From the NCBI GenBank assembly GCA_024036415.1, contig JAMWET010003934.1, positions 801,001 through 865,000 on the forward strand: a DNA stretch of 64,000 nt, in the 5' to 3' direction. The translations under genes were made by a program, and so were the position numbers. The number at the start of each line of letters is the position of its first letter. Positions within the stretch are counted from its first letter, which is position 1. Source of the DNA: Prochilodus magdalenae (taxonomy: Eukaryota > Chordata > Actinopteri > Characiformes > Prochilodontidae). The notes beneath the pieces are model-generated. The model did not search any database and was not told the DNA's origin. It saw only the letters and a program-made list of their open reading frames with translations. Positions 49,870 to 64,000 of this stretch are shown here, one piece after another.

Positions 49870-50082
49870 TTATCTCAAATGTAATTAATCAATCAAGGAG
49901 TATTTGGTGTCTGAATTTTGCTTCTTTGTACCTGACAAGCTGGACCTATGGGGCTTATGTAGCTAAGAAGCAGTAGAACGGTATAATCCACCGATTAGCA
50001 TGGTGCTGAGTGCATGTCTAAATCATGACATGCTTTCCTCAAATCGTGTTGCATTGTTAAGTAATGTAAAATGGTCGCACAT
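49870..50082 (+). repeat. Dispersed local repeat family, copy 1
   Basis: Shares with copies 2-4 the order TCAAATGTA..., GGTGTCTGAATTTTG, GGACCTATGGGGCTTATGTAG, CCACCGATTAGCATGGTGCT and a tail CATGTCTAAATCATGACATG then GTTAAGTAATGTAAAATGG. No coding capacity and no clear terminal repeats. Divergence between copies is high, so the family is old. Confidence 0.6.
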
Positions 50083-51748
50083 ATGTTGTTTCTGACTCTG
50101 TATCTGACACCTGCAGTCTGAATGTTTTTCCATCTTTTTGTATGTGTGTGTAAGTGTGTGTTTGTGGGCAAAGATGCTGCTGCTGTTCTGTTCTGTTAGA
50201 ATTCCTCGCTTGTCTGGACAAACACTCTCAAAGTCAATATTAGAGTTGGCGTAGCTTGAGCCACGCTTAACCCTGCCTGTCAGCTGTATATGTATGTGTG
50301 TATGGTTCTGTTTGCTTAATAAGATTTGCTGGAGGTGATTGGGTTATGGTGATTTGTTCAAAAATATATGTGTATTTGTGTGAACATTGCCTTTTGCTAC
50401 AGCTATTAACCTGTACTGTCTGCATTTATTACTTTTTACTGCCACCTTCTTTCAACCACAAACGAGTAGAATACTTCAAAATGATTAAAGAACTACATAG
50501 AGTTGAACTGCTGTATACTTAAAAGTATACTTAAAAGTAACTGTGCATCTCAGCACCCCTAGAAGCCTGCTTTATGCAGAGGACCAATCATAGTCAAGGG
50601 GAGATCTCAGTCAAGGAAAGGCACCAAAACAAACAACTCAGTGACTGAACATGCAACAGCAGCTTTTCATTTAATTGAAATCATAATAAAATATCTCCTC
50701 TTTTTCTTACATTCACTAATGTGGTTTAAGTTGAAAGTTTAGAATCTGAACCTTGTTTCACTCAGCTGTGAATGCTCATTTGTATTCGTACTGATGTTTC
50801 AAAAATCTTGTAAGTAGAAGTGCCATGGAGGAATGAGCATATCAGAGTTGCTCTGATTGTTTTGGATGTTGCTGGAAAATGTGAAATAGAATTTGTAGAC
50901 TGTCCAGAATAAAGAGCAGGTTTTGGGAAACTCTCCATTTAGAATCAACTAAATGTAAAAAGAACTTATTTAAGGCATATATGAACATTAAGAATGCAGG
51001 AAGGGTTAACATGCTTTCTGTTGTGAACAGTTTGTTGCTTGTTATCACTCTAGTTATTATAGGAGTTAAGCCTTTGAAATCAACCATTCTGTTTGTGCGT
51101 ATTCTAATGATTGCTGTTAGCTCTCTGTAACCCAGCATAACATTCCCCGTGAATGCAGACTAATTAATCAGTTATAAATCCATGTGGAACCTAAAAGTTA
51201 AAAAAGAAAAGACAAACAAGCAGAAAGCTCATTATTATAAAGTGTGGAGAGCCTAATATAATTTCCAGCAATTTGTGTCTTATTAATGTTTATATTTAAC
51301 CTATTCCATCCTATATTAAGGCTTTTCAACTTATAAATATATGTTTCTGATATGTGATTAGGTAATTTCAAGTGTTATACCTGTATCTCTAGATTGGCAG
51401 AAATATTTTTAATAGTATACTAAATAACCTGCACAACCAGCATAAACAGTGAGCTGCACACTCGTATAGTTTAAAGCATACATAAACAACCTCAGTAAAC
51501 ACTTCTATACATTATAACAGGAATTATTCATCTTAAAAATAATAATAATAATTAATCTACACTTTATAATTGCTAATATATTCATATTTAATAAAATAGG
51601 AGATATGAGTCAATAAAAAAACTCAAACAAAATCTTTTATATCCGCATTTCTAATTAATGCATTAAATATAGTTTGTGAGGCTATGCAAACCTGTAACTG
51701 CACACACTATCATCTCATCACTTCATAGGGACGTAATTATAAACTGTA

Positions 51749-51779
<31 letters not shown>

Positions 51780-52399
51780 GGGTGTGCGTGTGTGTGTGCG
51801 TATATGTGTGTGTATGTGTGTGTGCTTATGTGTGTGTGTGTGTGTGTGGTTATGCAACACTATTCAGCGTGAATAAAGGCCAGAAAAGGCCCTGTCATTC
51901 ACCCGCCTCTGCATAGCCATCATGACGACAGTGTATTATGTTCATTAGGCAAATTAGGTAACAAAAAAATTAGCTCATGTCCATTGTCCATTACAGGGAG
52001 TGTTCCTATTAAATTATTCCTCTATGGATAATGCAATTAATTTTAACACTGAGGGAGATTAACCAACAAGAGGCTGCCATATTAAGCCTCCATTTCTATT
52101 GAAAATTAAAAACTAAACTTTTAAGCGATAATCCAGAAAAGAGGCTACAAAACAAAGAAGTGTAGAAGAATTCAAATGTAAAAAACACAGTACAGTTTAA
52201 ACACAGTTTAAACCCTGACCTAGCAGATAGCAGTAATTAGGCTCTTTTACTCCAACATCAACAACTAGTGCAAGGGTTTACCACTAACATTAGCTTTAGC
52301 AAGAAGAATTGGAAGAATTGCAATATGTAAGTAAGCTTTTAAATTGTAACTGTACTATGATACTTATCCTGTTGCAAGGTTCTTGCCAATTCACACGCT
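50083..52399. other. Presumed intron, no gene seen
   Basis: AT-rich unique sequence apart from the (GT)n array at 51748-51849. The minus frame 50842-51138 (98 codons) has no recognisable motif. Confidence 0.45.
51748..51849. repeat. (GT)n interrupted microsatellite
   Basis: GT run with GCGT, GGGT and TATG interruptions over about 100 bp. Confidence 0.95.
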
Positions 52400-52575
52400 T
52401 TACTTCAAATGTAGTCAGTTGGCCAAGTTCTGTCTGGTGTCTAAGGTTTTAGATTTTATCTATGAGGCTAATAAAGCTAATAGTAATGTACAGATTCAGC
52501 ATTGTGCTCACTGTATGCCTAAATTATCGCATACTGGCCTTGAGTTAAGTGATGTCAAATTGACTTGCTGTGGTG
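52400..52575 (+). repeat. Dispersed local repeat family, copy 2
   Basis: Contains AAATGTAGTCAGTTGGCCAA, GGTGTCTAAGGTTTTAGATT, AAGCTAATAGTAATGTACAG and ATTCAGCATTGTGCTCACTG in the same order as the other copies, then a tail (GCCTAAATTATCGCATACTG) parallel to that of copy 1. Confidence 0.6.
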
Positions 52576-53142
52576 TCTGACATGGTACAGAATACTGTAA
52601 ACCTGGGCAATCCCACTAGAAAGAATAATCAAAATAACAAATATTAAAAAAATAAATATTCTTTATATTTCTATACTTTCTTCTAGTCAACAATTTTATC
52701 AAATGACAAATATACTTTTTTTGCTCAGTAGACTGAACATTTTTTAAAACTGTGTAGTGCTCAGTTGCACCATTACAACTCTTCTGAGCAAAGCAATAAA
52801 ATTGTTCTCTGGCAAAGTTCATCACACTGCTATAACAGTAGTAGCAATCTGTAGCCTAACTTTGTCTGTAGGTTTGTGCATTTTCACACGGAAGGTGTCA
52901 GGAAGGACGGATAATGTAGATGTTGCTGATTAGAATGCAGACATGTTATTCTAGCATAGCAAAGTCATAGCATCATGACTCAAAGTCACACGCACTACTC
53001 AGCTCGCACGTCTGCATGCTGGAGTGTTTCACTCCCAGTCAGCTGTAGTGTGTGTGTGCTGACGTGGGTGTGTTAACTTTGCTGTGACTGTGTGTGATCT
53101 GGGAGGCACAGCCAGTCTGCCCAGTGATAGACTACATTATTT

Positions 53143-53184
<42 letters not shown>

Positions 53185-55279
53185 CAGTGATAGTTTTGAA
53201 AAAGTGTGAGTTTGTGAGAGAAAGAAAAGTGTAAGCATCTCGGACATAGCAAAGATTCCAGGGGTTTTCCATATTTGCAGTTTCCATTTTTCCTAATATA
53301 AAAATGCAGTCGTAAGTAATACCTAATGTGGTGTAGTACTTTCTTTGGGTGAATTTTTTGCTTATAAAATTTACCACAGTGGCCAGAAAAGTTCCTAACT
53401 TCAATCGCAGGCAATGAATTATCTTATGAGGGTGCACTGATCCTGGGACACAGTAGGGACACAGTAACAGCTGAGAAATGGCCAGAAAAGGACCAGGACC
53501 AGGATATGGTCACTTCCTGACCATCGTAAGCTGTGAAGCATTCAAGAAAAACCGCAAAAGAGATCTCTAGAAGTGTACATTGGCAACTTTTAATTAAAAG
53601 CATGTTTTAAAAGGGCTGAAGGAATATTCATAAGTAATAGCCAGGAGTCAAGCCCCTGATCTTCTGATTAATGGGGCCGGAGAAGACGTTGTCTGTTAAC
53701 TGGTGCACCTTTCACATTTTGCCATCTGAAAATGCAGACCCTGTACCTCGAATGGCCACTTGCCCTGGAGATTTTCTCTTTTAATAAACCCTGTCTGGTC
53801 AGACACAAAGCTAATTGCATCAAATCACATTTTGTTAGAATTTGTTCATTGCAATCGCAGAATAGCTGATGTGATTGTGATAACTGTGGTAGGCCTCCTT
53901 CCTGAGTGTTTCCGTCAGTCATTATAAATGCTGTTTTGTCTAAAGTTTATATAATAATAAATAATAAAATTATATAATATGTTTTTTTATAAAACAAAAT
54001 GTTAAATTAGCTGCTGTTATATCTAAAGGCTATTAGTGCAGTCACTAAACTGTATCTAATATAGTAACCTACACTGAATAACTTACAATGACAAGACAAT
54101 TTTCATATTAATGCGAAGCTTTTATAAACTATTTCTGTATCTAAGCATGTTTGTTCATTGTAAATAAAATGCTTATCCAACAAACATGTTTTATTGTTGT
54201 GGCCACCAATCAAATTCAAATTTTAGCCACAAGCATTTTATGATTGATATCTGTCTTCCCCTGGACAGGACCATCTCTTAGAAGCTCAGGCTTTTTCTGC
54301 AATCTACTTTTACAGGGGTGGGTACTTGGGGTGTCCACCATTCAAAGGCTGGTAGTTATGACAAATACTACTTTTTATGATTTAACAGGACTGTAAAATT
54401 TGACAGTTACGTTAATAAATTATATATTGCAGCTATTAAACACAAGCCTTAATGTGCGTGAGCTGACAAAGAAGGTCTGAGAAGGCAGAAATAGAGTGGC
54501 TCTGGCGTAGCTTTTTCTCTAACTAGGCTTTTTCTCTTCAGTGTTTGGTCTTGCTCCAGAAACAGTGTATATGTATATTTTTGTCAGAATTACATCTTGA
54601 GAGCATACGTTATATAGATGACAAGTCTTCATCAACATCCAGTATTGTACCAGTCCACATTAGCTTATTAGCTCTTTTGAAGACACAGCTTTTATTCCTC
54701 ATCAGACTTACTGATGTTCCATGGATAGTTTAAATTAATAAAGTATGTTTATATTCATTAAGTGCCCTATGCTCATTATAATTTTTTATGCTGCTAACTG
54801 GATATCCCCTTGGTAACTTAGTATCCAGGTATTAACATTTAATGGTACTCAAATATCTGCATTTTTTGGAACGCACATCCCTGGGCAGAATCCCAATTGT
54901 GGGTTAGTTTCAGCTTCTGTTGTTTGTAGGATTTGTTCTTTTAGGTTTTGGGAGGAGAGACAGACAAGGACAGAAATTGGGTGACAAAAAAAAAGAAGTG
55001 GAGTGGAAGAGAAAGAGAAAATGTAAAGACATAGAGATAGAGAAAGAGACAGAGGAGAAGAAAGAAATACAAAGAACAAACAGAAATAGACAGAAAGAAG
55101 AGGGAACAAGGGAGTAAGATCTGCTTTGCTTGCTGTTTGTGCCAGGGAATGGCCCCATGCTGCACATTCACTGAGTCACACATACTCACACTGCTTGAGC
55201 GATCTGTCCACTGAGGCCTTTATTCCATACCTAAAGAGATAATTTAGCACAAAAAATAATGTTAGCACAACACTACCCT
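52576..55279. other. Presumed intron, no gene seen
   Basis: AT-rich. Holds a (GA)n tract at 53146-53181 and a purine-rich GA/GAAA stretch at 54955-55110 that produces Lys/Glu and Ser/Phe/Leu chance frames. No recognisable coding sequence. Confidence 0.45.
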
Positions 55280-55460
55280 ATCCCAAATGTAGCCGACTGG
55301 CCAAAATATGTTTGAGGTCTGAAGTTTTTAACTCTGAAGTTTAGAGCCTGTTGTAGCTGACAATTAATGAAAGATTGTAGTTCACCAATTAGCATGATGC
55401 TAACTGCCTACTCATCCCACACTTGCCTTAAGCAAAGCTGAGTTGTTCAGTAATCTTAGA
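55280..55460 (+). repeat. Dispersed local repeat family, copy 3
   Basis: Contains AAATGTAGCCGACTGGCCAA, GAGGTCTGAAGTTTTTAACT, TTGTAGCTGACAATTAATGA and CACCAATTAGCATGATGCTA then ACTGC, in the family order. Confidence 0.65.
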
Positions 55461-56075
55461 CTTGCCTCTGTGGTTCCTGGCACTGTATAACATACTGTTC
55501 TACAACCACAGAAGGCTACACAATACAACACACAATACAAATAAAATGAGTCTCTAACTAGCCTAACCTGGGTTTTTACTGTTGCTGTCATCCTGATCCC
55601 AGATGAGTTTCTGGGTTTAAAATGAATTAAGGTATACATGTAATCCAACAAAACTGTTACTTCTTCAACAGTATAATTTAATGTATTGCAAAACGTATAG
55701 CATTTTAAATGTGGCAGAATTCTACCAGTATTAGTATTCTGTCCAAATCATACAGCCCTGATTTTACCAGTTCCACCAGCACTGTCCCATTCCTAGCGTC
55801 CACAGTAGCTTCTCCTCCTGTCGTTCATGAAAATGTAGAGTCACGCACATTCTCCAGCAGTCCAGCAGTGTTCAATGTGTTTGGCCCATTTTTACTCAGT
55901 GTGTGTATGTATGCATGATGTTTGTGTGTATGTATGTGTGTGTGTGGGTGTTTTTTTTAATCAGGCTTCATGCATTAAACTCTCGGTGGGGCAGATGGCG
56001 GGGAGTTTTGACCCACTTTGATGGATTCTACACTGATTAAAGGGATGAGAGAGATTTCCAAAGCAAGGGGAACCT

Positions 56076-56119
<44 letters not shown>

Positions 56120-56154
56120 AGTGAAAATTTGACTATAAATAAAATGTACCCAGG
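55461..56154. other. Presumed intron, no gene seen
   Basis: Unique AT-rich DNA ending in a (GT)n tract at 56077-56118; a short TG-rich stretch lies near 55910-55955. Confidence 0.45.
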
Positions 56155-56372
56155 CTATTCTAAATGTAGCTGATCAACTAAAGCTTATTTCATGTCTAAG
56201 GTTTACCTCTTTAGTTTGAATTATGCTGGATCTACAAAGCTAATGTAGCTAACAATGGATGTTTATAACCCACCATTTAGCCCATGGTGCTAACTGCAAC
56301 ACACTTTTGCGTAAAACTGTGTGAAGTTGTTAAAATACCTTAAATAAGCTTGTTTATGTGTAGCGTAATGTA
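56155..56372 (+). repeat. Dispersed local repeat family, copy 4
   Basis: Most complete copy: AAATGTAGCTGATCAACTAA, TGTCTAAGGTTTACCTCTTT, ATGCTGGATCTACAAAGCTA, ATGTAGCTAACAATGGATG, CATGGTGCTAACTGC and a tail GTTGTTAAAATACCTTAAAT then AAGCTTGTTTATGTGTAG, shared with copy 5. Confidence 0.65.
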
Positions 56373-57529
56373 GTAAGCATAGACAAAAGTATGTCACAAA
56401 ATAGTAAGCAAAAAGTAAAAAATAGTAATAGTAGTCATCTTGAAATGTAATTTTTTGTCCACACATTTATTCATGTTTATGCTATAGATGCAGTATGCCC
56501 TTTAGTTTCAGAAACCACATAAGCAAGTGCTATAACAGTAAGCTGTGCAAAGAAAGTGCACTACACATTACATCACTTTTCTTCTCTGGCACACTGTTTA
56601 CTAATACAAAATCATTTTTACGTAGCTGGAGCATTCAAGTGCACTGTAGGCAGGGGTTAGATTGTAATTTGGAAGGTGCTGTAACTTTTTGCAGGTTGGC
56701 TAAAGATTAGCTAAGGGTTTACATAACTACTCCCACTAGCAAAGCTACAAAAATCAGCTCTGGCCCAAATGGAACTAGGTTTTATGCAGCAACATATCAG
56801 TTATTAAATGAATTAGACACTTTCTTATCGTAAATCTGCTGCAGTAGTTACATACAATCACATAAACAAATAGACATCAGTTGCATGAACAATTCTGATA
56901 TTAGTTTCTTATTTACACATTAACACAAAATAACAACTGAGGAAAAAAGGTACAAACTTTGACTGAGCTACATGTTCTTAATACTTGATACATGACTGCA
57001 GCAACCTACTGTTACTGTTTAGTGTGAACAACAGGCAGTAAAAGTGTTTTTACTCTACTGCTGCTCTTTTCCAGTGTTACACCAGTTTCTCCATCCAGTA
57101 CTTAGTAACAAGAGATTTGCACTTCAGTACACATTCGGCAGATATTGTGATTATAGTGACAAATGCATAGTGGGGGAAAATAGACAGACATGGTTAGGCA
57201 TGCAGTTCAGTCACAACCGTTGACTGAAATTGTTTAGCCAGGTTAAGCCAGGTTACCCTACACCCTGTTCATATTCAGCCTGCTAGCATCTAGCATTGTT
57301 AACTTGTAATCAAGAATAAAATGAATAATGTCTGGCTGTGTTTATTCAACAATGTTTAACAAGGATCCAATTTGTAGCTGAAATTTAGTGTATTAATATT
57401 TTGTTTGTGTTTAAATGTTGTGGATGTTGTATGTATGAGTTGATGTGGGTTTGTATTGTGTGCTGTGAGCATTCTGTGCAATCATACTACGTCTTTCCAG
57501 AGTTTTTCCAACAAACTTGAAAGGTTTCT

Positions 57530-57545
57530 GTGTGTGTGTGTGTGT

Positions 57546-57579
<34 letters not shown>

Positions 57580-57604
57580 GTGTGTGTGTGAGTGTGTATG
57601 TGTG
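57530..57604. repeat. (GT)n microsatellite
   Basis: GT run with GAGT interruptions. Confidence 0.95.
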
Positions 57605-57788
57605 TACAACCCAGACAATATCCCCTCCATAGGACCACAATAGCAATGATGAACGATCCTCCTTATTAAAATACACTCTGATATCCGACTGGCTTTATTT
57701 TAATGGTAAGGATAAAGTGTGCAAGAGAGCTTATAGTGTGAATGCATGGATTCTCTCTCTCCCTCTTTCTGCTGAAGGGTGTGGTTTT

Positions 57789-57828
57789 TCTTCCCTCCCT
57801 CCCTCCCTCCCTCCCTCCCTCTCTCTCC

Positions 57829-57907
<79 letters not shown>

Positions 57908-57936
57908 TCTCTCTCGCTCTCTCTCTTTGTCCTTTT
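57789..57936. repeat. (CCCT)n(CT)n compound microsatellite
   Basis: Seven or so CCCT units followed by about 110 bp of CT with rare interruptions. Confidence 0.96.
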
Positions 57937-58435
57937 CCCCAGGTTGCTGTAGCTGTAGAGATTGATTAGCCAGTAGCGCTGTAACAAGACAGGCATTGTC
58001 TACCCCCTCCACCTCCATTGTTTTTGCCTTTCTCTCATAGAGGTCTCTTACCTTACGTTCACATTAGCAGGTGACAAAGCAGTCATGTTCTGTAAATGTT
58101 GGAGATTTGTAGCTGCAAATTAGCATCCCAAGTGATCAAGATCAACCCAACAAATCAAGAATTTTGGAACGTCATGCAAATCGATTATGACACACTAAAG
58201 CAACAGTTACCCCCTGTAACATATTCCTTGGATCAGTAATACCCTAAACTTTTTGTTTCTGGTGGCTTTCTGTTCCATTTTCAAATAATTTGATGTGAAA
58301 AATGGAGGGAAAAAGTCATTTATGTTTAATTCAAAACAGTGATGCATCTAAAGCTGATATTTTTTACATTGTCCTGCTGGTACTGGGTGGGGCTTATGCT
58401 CGTATGCTCAGCAGCTTCTAACAAATACATACATA

Positions 58436-61279
<2,844 letters not shown>

Positions 61280-61296
61280 GTGTGTGCTTCTTTATC

Positions 61297-61300
<4 letters not shown>

Positions 61301-61384
<84 letters not shown>
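61301..61384. repeat. (CT)n microsatellite
   Basis: CT run of about 84 bp with TATC and TTTC interruptions, 25 bp after the TA block. Confidence 0.97.
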
Positions 61385-61387
<3 letters not shown>

Positions 61388-61559
61388 CCAGCTTAGTATT
61401 TGTCATGTGTCATAACTCCTCCACGGCTCTTTGCTTTAATCCCTCCTGCCCTTGGTCAGACGGCGTTTCAGGTCCATACACTAAACAAACACATTGGATG
61501 TGATCTCTCCCCATTTCAGCCTAAACAGCAAAGACAAGCAGAAGGTTCGAAGGCAGGCA

Positions 61560-61685
61560 GCATGAAATGTGTTTCACCATTCATCTGATGTAACTCTGTA
61601 ACACCACAATACGCTGGTAATTTATCTTAAAGTGGCTGTAGAGTTGTTAAAGAATCTTAAATAGGCTTGTGTATGTGGTTTCTGT
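61560..61685 (+). repeat. Dispersed local repeat family, copy 5 (partial)
   Basis: Only the tail is clear: GTTGTTAAAGAATCTTAAAT then AGGCTTGTGTATGTGG aligns with the tail of copy 4 (GTTGTTAAAATACCTTAAAT, AAGCTTGTTTATGTG). Upstream similarity is weak. Confidence 0.45.
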
Positions 61686-61782
61686 ACAGCTTCCTCACTG
61701 TCTGATTTTTAAGATGAAGCTTTATTTTCAGAGTATGTGTTGTATCCTCTTTTTGCATGACTGGTGAAGTCATGCTCAAGCT

Positions 61783-61880
61783 ACGGATGCACCGATCCTG
61801 CTTTTCCAGTTCCGATATCAGTACTGATACATAAAGTTTGCATATCTGTCGATATCTGATATCGATCCGGTACCATTTTT
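61783..61880. repeat. Degenerate GATGCACCGAT-type fish repeat
   Basis: Begins ACGGATGCACCGATCCTGCT and continues with several GATATC/CGATATC and CGATCCGGTACC phrases. This resembles an abundant teleost repeat that starts 'gggatgcaccgatacc' and is filled with 'ccgatacc' units. It may be a small DNA transposon; ends and target duplication are not clear here. Confidence 0.5.
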
Positions 61881-62379
61881 GAATGATTAAACCATATACT
61901 TTACCATGTTGGAGCATCGGAAGGCACCAGGATTGACATAAACAATATTTCACTAAGCTCACTCTTACAGCTTACTCTCTGGCTCGCACAAAGGGCAACC
62001 GGTGAGCAATCATGCAGCAAATGCTGACACCTGCAGCCAATGCTACTTAAGTGTGAGAGTGCCGGCCCTCGGTTGCTCAGTTTTGAGTTCACGTTGCTAC
62101 GTTCACATATCTCTCGTGACTAGCCGGTAAATGGTTTTGAGACTCTCAAACCTGTTTGCTTCTTCCCCTTTTCAGAGCACACTCATGCCGCTGATGTACA
62201 GAGAAAAAAAGGCAAAACTATTTTTGAGTCAGGCGTTAGGACAGTTTTATTGTGAGGTTCCTTTTTGTTTGAGGAAATTGTTTTGTTTCGCTCTGTTGAG
62301 CACACCAGTTTTCCTCCTTACAGCTTTTGTTTGTTCCCCGTTTGTAAGTTTTTCCTCTGCACATTAAGTCCTCTCTGCT
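61881..62379. other. Presumed intron, no gene seen
   Basis: Less AT-rich than average, with some CpG, between 61970 and 62170; possibly the remainder of the upstream repeat. The frames at 62131-62367 and 62265-62456 overlap and have no recognisable domain. Confidence 0.4.
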
Positions 62380-62452
62380 GGGGAGCTGTTAGCTCACGTT
62401 GTAGTGTGCTGGGCTGTGATTATAGTGACCATGGTTTGAGCCTCGCCAAGGT
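62380..62452 (+). mobile_element. tRNA-like SINE head
   Basis: About 73 bp with tRNA-gene layout: a GGGGAGCTG start, an A-box-like TAGCTCACGTTG (about 62390-62401) and a B-box-like GGTTTGAGCCT (62433-62443), about 32 bp apart. These resemble the RNA polymerase III promoter boxes of tRNA-derived SINEs ('TRGCnnAGYnGG' and 'GGTTCGAnnCC'). Cloverleaf pairing is poor and CCA-end structure is absent, so it is not a functional tRNA gene. The SINE body and tail downstream are not recognisable. Confidence 0.5.
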
Positions 62453-63664
62453 GTGACAGTTTGTGAAGATAGGTTTGTGTCATGGAGATAATGATGATGA
62501 GTGCTTTGGCACTCTGGATTGTTTAATTAGAATATTTTTTAAGAGCTATTTGGCATTCATGTTGGTTTAAAACTGGTATTTATATTTTATTATTTTTTAT
62601 ATATTTTATTAAGGTTTCCATTACACCTTTTGAGGTAAAATGCATCAAGTAGTGTGTTGTGTGTATATATACATATATTTATGCATGTTTACATCTGTTG
62701 TCATTCATGTAGGTGTTGTGTAGCCTGAAAATTTTAACTCATGTTGGGACACGTCCTTGCTTTTGTTGCTACCAATGTTCCAGTATTCTAGTGCTGTTGT
62801 ATTAATAAACATTTACCTTGTCATGTTCTGCTTACCCCTGTACTGTAAACACAGCTTTTAGGAGGTGATGTCCAGTGGCTTAGTGTGTTATACCTGCTTG
62901 CAGTTGTCACATTTTTATTACTGTGCACCGTACTCTTTGTGCATTTGATCATTTTTGGCCAGCACACCCCTAACCTAGCTATTTGTGCCACTTATGAATT
63001 ATGCAGACACAGTAAAACTCTGGTTTGCACCATCTCCCCGGTTTATAGGATGCCCACTGTCGAGTAGCAAGCTCATAAAGTGTTGACAGTCCTCTGCGTT
63101 TTTTCCACTGTTAAATCATGACCTGTTAACATGCAGAGAGAAAGAGGCTTGTGTATCAACATTCAGCAGCCTCTGTGGAGTTAATGCCAGGTCAAGAGGG
63201 GACCCTGCATTAATAAAGCTTTCTATCACCCAGGTTTTCAGCCATGCCTCATACAAGTGCATTGAAGTTAATGCTAAACCTGTAACCTCTCGCCAAAATA
63301 CTGAAATCCTGCTCTTGTGGTAATGATTGTTGCCTTATGTACCCACCATGCCTGGCAAGCAAGTCTTTTTGTTGCCTTTTGCCACATGGCCCATAAGTTA
63401 GCAAAATTATGAAAATGTAAACATGTCCATGCACAGCTGTGTGGGTGTACATTATGACTTTAGCTACAACAAGTAAGTGGGGATGAAACAAACAGTAAGC
63501 AAGGTTATAAGATAGAACTGCTGAGCTGATTCCACAGTGTGTGTCAGCATTAAGACTTTAAAGACAAGGAATGTTTTAGTTGCATACTGTCTCAGTGTTT
63601 GGTACTAACAAATCATAAGAAAATTATTCCATTAAATTTGAATTAGAAGCATATAATCATGTAT
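62453..63664. other. Presumed intron, no gene seen
   Basis: AT-rich unique sequence. The hydrophobic frame at 62885-63067 starts with a Leu/Val/Phe-rich run but has no support as a gene; the minus frame at 63249-63491 is not recognisable. Confidence 0.45.
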
Positions 63665-64000
63665 ACAGCTATGGACAGATTTAAGAGACCACCTCAAATC
63701 GATCAGTTTCTCTAGTTTTACAGTTTATGGGTTTGTATTTGACCAAGCAGTTCTGTTTTATTCTATACACTACTGGAAACATGTCTCCCACATTCCAGAT
63801 CAAATATTGTATTTTAGATGTGTTTATTTAAAAAATGACTAATGACACCTCCAGAAACCTGAACCATGCTTACTGTGAATTTCACCCCAGCCACTCTCGC
63901 CAGTCTTTCTGTAAGTCACTTAAGGTCATCTTGCGGTGGTTAAATGACATTGGAATGAGTTGGCGCTCATCACGGTCAGTAGAAATTGGTTTTTGCCCTC
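63665..64000 (-). mobile_element. Tc1-like element, cut by window edge
   Basis: The left end, after a TA, reads CAGCTATGGACAGATTTAAG then AGACCACC, matching the fish Tc1 type whose ends read 'cagctctggaaaaaattaagagaccac'. Further subterminal phrases of that family follow: TCAGTTTCTCTAGTTTTACA, TTCTATACACTACTGGAAAC and TTCCAGATCAAATATTGT. On the minus strand 63850-64000 translates partly as M-T-L-S-D-L-Q-K-D-W-R-E-W-L, probably the start of a transposase-like region, followed by a stop. The rest lies beyond the window. Confidence 0.65.

Larger units (their letters stand above)
56373..58435. other. Presumed intron with two microsatellites
   Basis: AT-rich sequence containing the (GT)n at 57530-57604 and the (CCCT)n(CT)n block at 57789-57936. 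The long Ser/Leu and Arg/Glu frames there are artefacts. Confidence 0.5.

Noticed and set aside
62380..62452. Functional tRNA gene
   Set aside because: B-box has GGTTTGA instead of GGTTCGA, arms pair poorly and no clear anticodon loop is formed.

Overview
The window looks like teleost fish nuclear DNA: AT-rich, mostly non-coding, with many long (CA)n, (CT)n and (TA)n microsatellites and several transposon families typical of fish. These include Tc1-like transposase relics, two hAT-like inverted-repeat elements, an L2/UnaL2-type LINE tail, other LINE-like 3' tails and a tRNA-like SINE head. No bacterial-style gene layout is present, and no complete, intact protein gene is visible. The organism call rests on recognising repeat families, not on any search.

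Layout. 1-7.8 kb: non-coding DNA with a GT-skewed degenerate array, a (CT)n tract and a ~200-360 bp sequence present twice, the second copy lying between 58-bp direct repeats. 7.86-9.68 kb: a 1.8-kb hAT-like element with a second inverted-repeat element nested in it; the outer one keeps a relic of a transposase zinc-finger exon. 10.4-10.85 kb: a deleted Tc1 copy. 11-26.7 kb: mostly unique DNA with microsatellites, a hairpin MITE and two LINE tails. 26.7-28.2 kb: a LINE-like tail, the last codons of a Tc1 transposase, then a 42-bp minisatellite. 29.8-30.1 kb: a decayed LINE reverse transcriptase. 32.3 kb and 37.6 kb: small MITEs.

46.6-47.2 kb is the best candidate for a real gene start. A promoter-like stretch (octamer, E-box beside an inverted CCAAT box, GA tract) is followed by a short open exon of 27 codons that ends at a splice-donor-like site. 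If it is real, everything from 47.2 kb to the window end is probably intron 1 of a plus-strand gene whose identity I cannot recognise. That stretch holds a 33-bp minisatellite, a dispersed repeat family with five local copies, a composite of two head-to-head Tc1 elements (58.4-61.1 kb) with both transposases dead, a long (TA)n/(CT)n block, a SINE head and the start of another Tc1-like element running off the right edge.

No tRNA gene, rRNA, CRISPR array or clearly working operon-like system is present. The main points of interest are the nested and composite transposons, satellite arrays abutting transposon ends, and the candidate exon with a possible GC splice donor.
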